Source: Clostridium magnum DSM 2767 (GTDB lineage Bacteria > Bacillota > Clostridia > Clostridiales > Clostridiaceae). From it: a stretch of 64,000 nucleotides of DNA. The translations under genes and the position numbers were made by a program. Below the pieces are notes generated by a model. It was not told the origin of the DNA and made no database searches. It saw only the letters and a program-made list of their open reading frames with translations. This document shows, piece by piece, positions 18,003-26,800 of the stretch. Numbering within the stretch: the first letter of the stretch is position 1; each line of letters starts with the position of its first letter. Where the stretch lies: positions 310,001 to 374,000 of the forward strand of contig NZ_LWAE01000001.1 in assembly GCF_001623875.1 (NCBI RefSeq). Reading direction: 5' to 3'.

Positions 18003-19304
18003 ATGAATGATGAACTTAAAAAAGTGCAGGAACTTATAGATTTTATTTACGAAAGTCCTACAGCATTTCATGTTGTGGATAGGGTTAAGAGAATGCTTTT
18101 AAATTGTGGTTTTATAGAGCTTAGGGAAGAAGATAGTTGGAATTTGAAAAAATCAGGTAAATATTTTGTTGTAAAAAATCAATCAGCAATGATAGCCTTT
18201 GTAGTTGGGAATGGTGAATTAGAAGAAGAAGGCTTTAGAATAATAGGAGCCCATACAGATTCACCAGGCTTTAGAGTCAAACCAAATTCTGATATAGAGG
18301 TAGAAGGCAGCTATATAAAGCTAAATACAGAGGTCTATGGAGGTCCCATTATTAACACATGGTTAGATAGACCTCTATCCTTAGCAGGAAGAGTAGCACT
18401 AAAAAGTAACAATCCATTTTACCCTGAAGTAAGGCTTTTAAATATAGAAAAACCAATTCTAGTGATACCTAATTTAGCTATACATATGAATAGAAACGTA
18501 AACTCTGGTGTAGAGCTAAATAGGCAAAAAGATATACTTCCATTACTTTCTTTAGTTAATGAACAGTTTGAAAAAGGAGAATATCTTTTAAAAATTATTT
18601 CTAAAGAACTTAGTGTAAATGAGGGGGATATATTGGATTTTGAGTTATTTCTTTATGAGTTTGAAAAAGGAAAAATTATTGGACTTAATGATGAGTTTAT
18701 ATCCTGCGGCAGATTAGATGATTTATCCATGGTTCATTCAGGAATAAAGGCGTTAATAGAAGCTCCAGTGGGGAAGGCTACAAATATTATGGTGTGCTTT
18801 GATAATGAGGAAGTTGGAAGTACTACAAAACAAGGTGCCGATTCACCATTTCTGTCTGGAACATTAGAGAGAATAGGTATAAGCATAGGTAAGGAGAGAG
18901 AAGATTATTATAGAGCACTTGCAAAATCTTTTATGATATCTAGTGATTTAGGTCATGGTCTACATCCAAACTATGTTGAAAAGTCTGATCCTACAAATAG
19001 GCCTATAGTTAATAAAGGGCCAATTATAAAGATCAGCGCAAATCAAAGCTATACATCAGATAGTGTATCAAGTGCTGTGTATAGAAGTATATGTGAAAGA
19101 GCTGGAGTACCAGTTCAGATATTTGTTAATCGTTCAGATGAGAAAGGCGGTTCAACCATAGGGCCTATATCTTCAAGTCATATAAATATATCTTCAGTAG
19201 ATATGGGAATTGCCGTATTTTCAATGCATTCTATAAGAGAACTAGGTGGAGTAAAAGACTATATATATACAATAGAGTCTTTTAAAGAATTTTATAGCAT
19301 ATAA
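18003..19304 (+). CDS. M18 family (aspartyl-type) aminopeptidase
   Basis: The 433-aa cytosolic zinc aminopeptidase removes N-terminal residues, with acidic ones preferred in the family. Motifs visible include the metal ligand in HTDSPGFRVKP near residue 80, NEEVGS near 264 (catalytic and metal-binding acidic pair) and SSDLGHGLHPNY near 313. The C-terminal segment SMHSIRELGG carries the last ligand histidine. The ATG at 18003 has a GGGAGGGG site; an alternative start at 17988 overlaps that site and is rejected. It is divergent from the split ATPase gene and lies upstream of lysA. Confidence 0.88.
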   Translation: MNDELKKVQELIDFIYESPTAFHVVDRVKRMLLNCGFIELREEDSWNLKKSGKYFVVKNQSAMIAFVVGNGELEEEGFRIIGAHTDSPGFRVKPNSDIEVEGSYIKLNTEVYGGPIINTWLDRPLSLAGRVALKSNNPFYPEVRLLNIEKPILVIPNLAIHMNRNVNSGVELNRQKDILPLLSLVNEQFEKGEYLLKIISKELSVNEGDILDFELFLYEFEKGKIIGLNDEFISCGRLDDLSMVHSGIKALIEAPVGKATNIMVCFDNEEVGSTTKQGADSPFLSGTLERIGISIGKEREDYYRALAKSFMISSDLGHGLHPNYVEKSDPTNRPIVNKGPIIKISANQSYTSDSVSSAVYRSICERAGVPVQIFVNRSDEKGGSTIGPISSSHINISSVDMGIAVFSMHSIRELGGVKDYIYTIESFKEFYSI

Positions 19305-19416
19305 GGCATCTTTAATTTGTTATTTTCCTTCAGATGACTAAGAACAATTTTCTTGTTTTGCATATAATAAAAAAGAATAATGATTAGACTAGACATTTTG
19401 GGGAGGAATAACCGGC

Positions 19417-20715
19417 ATGAAAACAGTTGGTACTATGGAAATTAAAGATGATATACTTTATATTGGTGGAGTAAGTACAGTAGATTTAGCAAAAGAGTAT
19501 TCCACTCCTCTGTATGTTATTGATGAAGAGTTAACGAGAAGTCAATGTAGAAGATATTATGATGCTTTTAAAGTTGAAGAGAAAGGAAATAAAGTAGCTT
19601 ATGCAGGTAAAGCCTTTTTAACATTAGCTATGTGTCAAATTGTAAGAGATGAAGGGTTACACCTTGATGTAGTTTCAGGTGGGGAACTCTATACTGCATG
19701 GAAAAGTAAATTTCCTATGGAGGAAGTTTATTTTCATGGTAACAATAAAACACTAGAAGAAATAGAGATGGGACTTAATCTAGGAGTGGGAAAGTTTGTT
19801 GTAGATAACATGTATGAGGTTGAAAGAATAAATAAAATAGCACAGAAAAAAAATAAAATACAAAAAATTCTTTTAAGATTAACTCCTGGAATAGAAGCCC
19901 ACACCCATGAATATATAAAAACTGGGCAGATAGATTCAAAGTTTGGGTTTACAGTATTAGACAACAAAATAATAGATGTTGTAAAGAAAGTGATGAAATT
20001 TTCTAATATTGAATTTGTTGGATTACACTGTCATATAGGGTCTCAAATATTTGATACCAAACCCTATGAAGAAGAAGTTGAGATCATGTTATCTATAATA
20101 AATGATATTAAGACAGAAACGGGATATGAAGTTAAGGAATTAGATCTTGGTGGAGGTTTCGGTATATATTACAAAGAAGGTGATTCGCCTAAAAGAATAG
20201 AGGAATTTTGCGATGTAATATTAAATAAGGCAGAAACTGCTGCAGAAAAGCTTAATCTAAAACTTCCTTGTCTTGTTATAGAACCAGGAAGGTCTATTAT
20301 AGGAAATGCAGGAACTACACTTTATACAGTTGGTTCTATAAAGGATATACCTAATATAAGAAAATATGTATCAGTAGATGGCGGTATGTCAGACAATATA
20401 AGACCTGCATTGTATAATGCTGAATATGAATGCATTATAGCCAATAAAGCAGAAAGTAGTTTAAGAGAAACTGTTACAGTGGCAGGTAAGTGCTGTGAAT
20501 CAGGAGACATTCTATTAAGTAATGTTAAAATTCCGAAAGTAGAAAGTGGGGACATATTAGCTGTACTTACTACAGGTGCCTATGGATACTCTATGGCAAA
20601 CAACTATAATAAGGTACCAAAACCACCAGTAGTTATTATTAATAATGGTAATACGAAATTAATTTGTAAAAGGCAAACCTTTGAGCAAGTTATAGAAAAT
20701 GAAATAATGTTATAA
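19417..20715 (+). CDS. lysA: Diaminopimelate decarboxylase
   Basis: The 432-aa PLP enzyme converts meso-diaminopimelate to lysine, the last step of lysine synthesis. The PLP lysine is in AYAGKAFLT near residue 62. The phosphate-binding and active-site motifs GLHCHIGSQI (near 207), LGGGFGIYY (near 245) and EPGRSIIGNAG (near 290) are present, and the C-terminal GAYGYSMANNYN is typical. The start follows GGGAGGAA. I see no lysine riboswitch in the 112 bp upstream. A terminator follows. Confidence 0.94.
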   Translation: MKTVGTMEIKDDILYIGGVSTVDLAKEYSTPLYVIDEELTRSQCRRYYDAFKVEEKGNKVAYAGKAFLTLAMCQIVRDEGLHLDVVSGGELYTAWKSKFPMEEVYFHGNNKTLEEIEMGLNLGVGKFVVDNMYEVERINKIAQKKNKIQKILLRLTPGIEAHTHEYIKTGQIDSKFGFTVLDNKIIDVVKKVMKFSNIEFVGLHCHIGSQIFDTKPYEEEVEIMLSIINDIKTETGYEVKELDLGGGFGIYYKEGDSPKRIEEFCDVILNKAETAAEKLNLKLPCLVIEPGRSIIGNAGTTLYTVGSIKDIPNIRKYVSVDGGMSDNIRPALYNAEYECIIANKAESSLRETVTVAGKCCESGDILLSNVKIPKVESGDILAVLTTGAYGYSMANNYNKVPKPPVVIINNGNTKLICKRQTFEQVIENEIML

Positions 20716-20732
20716 TATAGCATGTAAATAAA

Positions 20733-20775
20733 AAATGCATTGAGGAACTATATAGTTTTCTCAGTGCATTTTTTA
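20733..20775 (+). terminator. Terminator after lysA
   Basis: AAATGCATTGAGGAACTA pairs with TAGTTTTCTCAGTGCATT (some wobbles) and is followed by TTTTATTTAT. Confidence 0.85.
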
Positions 20776-20857
20776 TTTATTACTAATTCATATTTTATGG
20801 TTTCTTGGGAATAATAATCAAAGCACAAATTCTTTTTAAAAGAAAGGATGAATTTTT

Positions 20858-23800
20858 ATGCCTTACTATATTATGGTTTCGATGGTGTTAGTATTAATAA
20901 TATTTTTTCTTATGTTTTCCAACAAAGCAGATGCTGATGAAGAAAATATAATGGATGATGTACCTATTTTAAATGTAAGCAGAGATGAATTAGAAAAACA
21001 TGCTCTAGAGATATCTAATTATGAGGCTGTTACTAAAAGAGGTAACTGTAGAAGAATGTTAGTGAGAAGTCTAGATACTAGTTACAGAAAAATATTAAAA
21101 GGTCATGATTATGTAGAAAGAGAAGTCAGAAACAAAAAAGAATTACTTCAAGCGTCAGAATGGTTATTGGATAATCTTTATATAATTCAAAGGGAATATA
21201 AAGATATAAAAAGTAATATGCCAGAGACGTATTATAAGAATCTTCCTGTAATGAGAAAAGGTATTTTAAAGGGGTATCCTAGAATTTACTATATTGCTGT
21301 AGAATTGGTGTCCCATACAGATGGAAGAGTAGATGAAGAACTCTTAGCAACTTTCATAAATGCTTATCAAAAAAATAAAATATTGACTAGTGGTGAATTA
21401 TGGGCATTCCCAATAATGATAAGAATAGCACTAATTCAGAATATAAGTAAAATTACAGAAAGAATTGTATTAGTGCAAAAGGCAAGAAGAAAAGGAGATG
21501 AAATTGCAGAAAGAATTATAGATGCCTTTAACAATGAAAAAGTTACAGAAGAAATTAATAAACTTTCAGAAGAAAAAATAATATTTTCGACCACCTGTGT
21601 TGAAAGACTGTTAAAGGTATTAAGAGATAATGGAGTAGAAAACCCAATTGTATATAAGTGGATAGATAACCTGTTGGATAAACAAGAAACTAATACAGAG
21701 ACATTAATAAATATAGAACATCACAAACAGTCCTCTTATCAAATATCCATAGGAAATTCTATAACAGGAATCAGAGAAATTGCAGCAGCAAACTGGAAAG
21801 AAAACTTTGAAAAGTTAAGTTATGTTGAAAAAGTTTTAAGGCAGGACCCATCACATATATACGAAAATATGGATTTTAAGTCTAGGGATTATTATAGACA
21901 TAGATTGGAAAAGTTATCTAAGTACGTAAATGCCCCAGAAGCATTTATAGCAAAAAAAGCTATCGAATGTGCGGAGGAAGCGTTAGAAAGTAAAGAGTCA
22001 CAGGAATTTGAGAAGCATGTTGGTTACTACATAATTGATGATGGGGTAGAGTGCTTAAAAAGTAAGATTGATTTTAAGCAAAAAGGATTTCCAGGTATAA
22101 CTAGTGCATTTATAAAGGGAAATGTTAGCTTATATACAGGAACTATAGTTTTAGGAACTATAATTTTAACAAGCTTAATAATAGGAACTAGTTTAATTAA
22201 TGACAATAACCCGGTATTGTGGAAATACGTAGTTATAGCAATATCACTTATAATTCCCTGTAGTGAAATTATTATTTCTATATTTAATTGGAGCATTAAT
22301 AGACTAATCGATCCAAGATTTATACCTAAAATAGAGTTTAAACGTGGAATAACCGAGGAATTCAGTACTGTAGTAGTAATTCCTACCTTGTTGAATAATG
22401 TGGAAAGAGTTAAAAGCTTAGTTGACGATATGGAAGTTTACTACTTAGCTAATAAGGAAAACAATACATATTTTGCTCTACTAGGAGATTTTAAGGATAG
22501 TAACCAGGAACATGAAGATAACGATAAATTAATAATTAAAACTGCTTTGAAACTAATAGAAGACTTAAATAAAAAATATTGTAAAGATACAAAAGAAATT
22601 TTTTATTTTTTTTGCAGGCATAGAAAGTTTAATGAAAAAGAAGGTATTTGGCTTGGTTGGGAAAGAAAGAGAGGAAAACTTGAAGAATTTAATACTTTGT
22701 TAAGAGGATCTAAAAATACTAGTTATGATGTAATAAGTGGTGATATAAAAAATTTATATACTGTTAAGTATGTAATAACCCTTGATGCAGATACTCAGTT
22801 GCCAATGGGCAGTGCTAGGAAACTAATAGGTGCGATGGCGCACGTATTAAATAGACCTTATGTAGATAGTAAAAGAAAAATAGTACTGAGAGGACACGGA
22901 TTAATGCAGCCTAGAGTGAGTGTAGGGAATTTAAGTGCCAATAAGACTATGTTTTCTAAGATTTTCTCCGGCGAAACAGGTCTGGATATGTATACTACCT
23001 CTATATCTGATGTATATGAGGATTTATTTGATGAAGGCATTTTTACGGGAAAAGGCATATATGATGTAGATGTTTTTAATAGCATGCTTAAAGACGAAAT
23101 CCCAGAAAATGCAGTTCTAAGTCATGATTTACTTGAAGGTTCTTATGTAAGAGCAGCATTGATTACTGATGTAGAGTTTATTGATGGATATCCTGCTTAT
23201 TATAACTCAAGTGCTAAAAGATTACATAGATGGGTAAGAGGAGATTGGCAGTTGCTGCCTTGGTTACTAAAAAAGACACCTCTAAATACGTTATCTAAGT
23301 GGAAGATATTCGACAATTTAAGAAGAAGTCTTTTAGCGCCATCAATTATCATACTTACAATAGTATCTTTAGGTATATTTTTTAAGCCGGATAAGTGGCT
23401 TGTAATTACATTTATTTCATTGCTGTGTCCGATACTTTTTGATGTATCAGAGGCGGTAGTATCACCTATTAAGGGAATAAGTTTATCTGGCAAGATTAAT
23501 AGTGGTAAAAACATAATTGAACAGTTTTTTTTAATATTTTGTTTTTTACCCTATCAATCATACTTAATGCTAGATGCTATAATTAGAACTTTGTATAGAT
23601 TAATTATAACTAAGAGAAATTTACTTCAATGGCAAACAGCAGAAGATGTAGAAGCAAGTTCAGGCAGAGGACTAAAGGATTTTATACAATTAATGTGGGT
23701 AGGTAGTGCAATAAGTATCTTTATAGGAATTTTATCATTTGATAATTCCCTTGAAACAGGGTTGCTTATGATTCCTTCTTGTGTAATATGGTTCTTTAGT

Positions 23801-26800
23801 CCCTGGATAGCATATAGTATAAGCAAAGAATCAGTAAGCATAAAAGAGGATTTAACTGAAGAGCAACAAGAATTACTTGGAAGATTAAGTAGAAGAACAT
23901 GGGCATACTTTGAGGATTTTGTAGGTCCCAAAGATAATTGGCTTGCACCAGATAACTATCAGGAAGACCCTCCAAAGGGGATAGCAACAAGAACCTCACC
24001 AACTAATATGGGTATGGGATTAACATCTAACTTAGTTGCCTTCGATCTTGGATACATAGGAATATTAGAATTGGAAGAAAGAATAGATAAGATAGTTACT
24101 AATATGGAACTGCTAGAAAAATATAAAGGACATTTCTATAACTGGTATGATACAAGAGCCTCAAAACCTCTTTATCCTAGGTATATATCTACAGTAGATA
24201 GCGGAAATCTAATTGGATACATGTGGCTTGTAAATGAATCCTTAGAAGAATATAAAAGGATTCCTGTAATCAGAAAAGAATTGGTTTCAGGAATAATGTA
24301 TACTTTGAAGCTTGCTAATTATGAGATTGAAAAAGTATTCGATATAAAGAATTTTTATGCAGATATATATGATGAATTAAGTAGAGAGGAACTCAGTGTA
24401 ATATCTTGGAAGATGAAATTACAGGGACTTTGGAGAAAGTGCATAGAAATAGAAAAGAAGGAAGGGGGAAAGGATCTATATTGGAATCACAAGGCAAAAC
24501 ATGCCATAGGTAAATATTTAAGTGAAATTCAAAGGCTGTTTCCTTGGGTTGACCTAATAAATGAAAAATTAGATAAATCTAGTAGTTTAGCAGAAAAACT
24601 AAAAAGGTTAGCTGATCAAACTGCATTGAAGGATTTGCCAGAAGAAATAGATAACTTGCAAATTGAAGATTACTTAGCGAAATCCAAAGAAAATAAAGGT
24701 TTTATACAAGAGATAAAGCAGTTGCTATTAAGTAGTAAGAATGAAGCAGTAAGTTTAATTCAAAATATAGAAAAAATAATAAAAAGAATAAACGATATTG
24801 CTGAAAATACCAATTTCAGAATGCTTTATAATGAAAAAAGACAGCTATTCTCTATAGGATATGATGTAGAAAGAGATAGTGTAGGAAATAGTTATTATGA
24901 TTTATTGGCGTCAGAAGCAAGGCAAGCAAGTTTTATAGCAATAGCTAAAGGAGATATAGAACAAATTCACTGGTTCAAACTAGGTAGAGCTATGACCGTG
25001 GCTGGCAGAAGTAAAGGGTTAGTATCATGGACAGGAACGATGTTTGAATATCTTATGCCTCTCATAATTATGAGAAATTACCCCAATACATTGCTAGATG
25101 AAACCTACAAAGCCATTGTGGAGGGACAGAAAAGTTATGGAAGACTAAGAGGAGTTCCTTGGGGAATATCTGAATCTGCATTTTACCATTTTGATATAGA
25201 TTTAAACTATCAATATAAGGCTTTTGGAGTCCCAGGCATAGGGCTAAAAAGGGGGCTAGCAAATGAATTGGTAATTGCACCTTATGCTACCGTAATGGCA
25301 TTACAGGTTGACTTAAGGGGAGCTCTCGACAATATAAAAAACCTTATGAAAATTGGCATGGAAGGAAGGTATGGCTTTTATGAAGCTATAGACTATACCA
25401 AAGAGAGAATTCCGTCAGATAATAAGGGAGCCCTGGTAAAATGCTTTATGGTTCATCATGAAGGTATGAGTTTGATGGCTCTGGATAACATTTTAAAAGG
25501 CAATATACTTCAAGAGAGATTTCATAAAATTCCTAGAGTAAAAGCTGCGGAACTACTTCTTCAAGAAAAGGTTGCGAAGGTAATCGTATATGATAGAGAG
25601 CAGCATTACGATAATCGAGAAGTTGTAGCAGAAAAACAAAATTTAATAGGTAGAAGATATAGCACAGCAAAAACTGAGATGCCAGAGACTCATTTAATGT
25701 CAAACGGAAGCTACTCTTTAATGATAACTAATAGCGGTGGTGGATATGCTAAAAAAGATAATATGACGGTTTATAGGTGGAGAGAAGATGTGACAACGGA
25801 TAACACTGGCATGTTCTTTTATATAAAGAATTTAAATTCAAATGAATTTTGGAGTGCAACCTATGAGCCTTGTAAGGAAGAAAGTGATGAGTATCAAGTT
25901 ACATTTCAGTTAGATAAGGCTGAGTTTGAAAGAAAAGATGGAAATATAAGAACTCAAACAGAGATTACTGTTTCTAGTGAAGACAATGCAGAAATAAGGA
26001 GGTTATCTATAACAAACCATAGTGACCATACAAGAGATATAGAGATTACAAGCTATTGTGAAGTTACACTTGCACCTTATAATGCAGATTTAGTTCACCC
26101 TAGTTTTAGTAATTTATTTATTAAAACTGAGTTTATAGATAATCCAGGTTGTATTATTGCTAATAGAAGACCTAGGTCAAAAGGTTCTAAAATACCTTGG
26201 ATTATGCAAACAATTGCTTTAGAGGGTAAAGCTATAGGGACAGTTCAGTATGAAACAAGTAGAGCTAATTTTATTGGTAGAGGAAGAGATTTGTCAAATC
26301 CTCAGGCGATGGATAATGATAAGCAGTTAAACATGACTATAGGAGCAGTGCTAGACCCTATAATTAGCATGAGAGTTAGAGTAAGTATAGATAAGGGAGA
26401 AACCTGTAGATTAGCATATACAACAGCAGTAGGTGATTCTAATGAGCAGGTAATTCAACTAGCTAAAAAATATAGCGATATTAATAATATAAATAGGGTA
26501 TTTGAACTTGCGTGGAGCTCAATACAAGTAGAAATGAATTATTTGGGCATAAAATCATCACAGGCTAATATATATCAATCTATAGCATCAAAAATTCTGT
26601 TTGTAAATACTCTGTTTAAAGATAGAACTGATTACATTAAGAATATAAGAAAAGGGCAATCCTCATTATGGTCCTATGGAATATCAGGAGACTTTCCAAT
26701 AGTTTTACTTATTATAAGGGATGAAAGTCACACGGATTTAGTAAGGCAACTTTTGAAGGCGCATGAGTACTGGAGTATAAAGGGACTAAAAGTAGATTTA

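Noticed and set aside
19305-19416. Lysine riboswitch before lysA
   Set aside because: The gap is too short and shows none of the conserved lysine-riboswitch segments.
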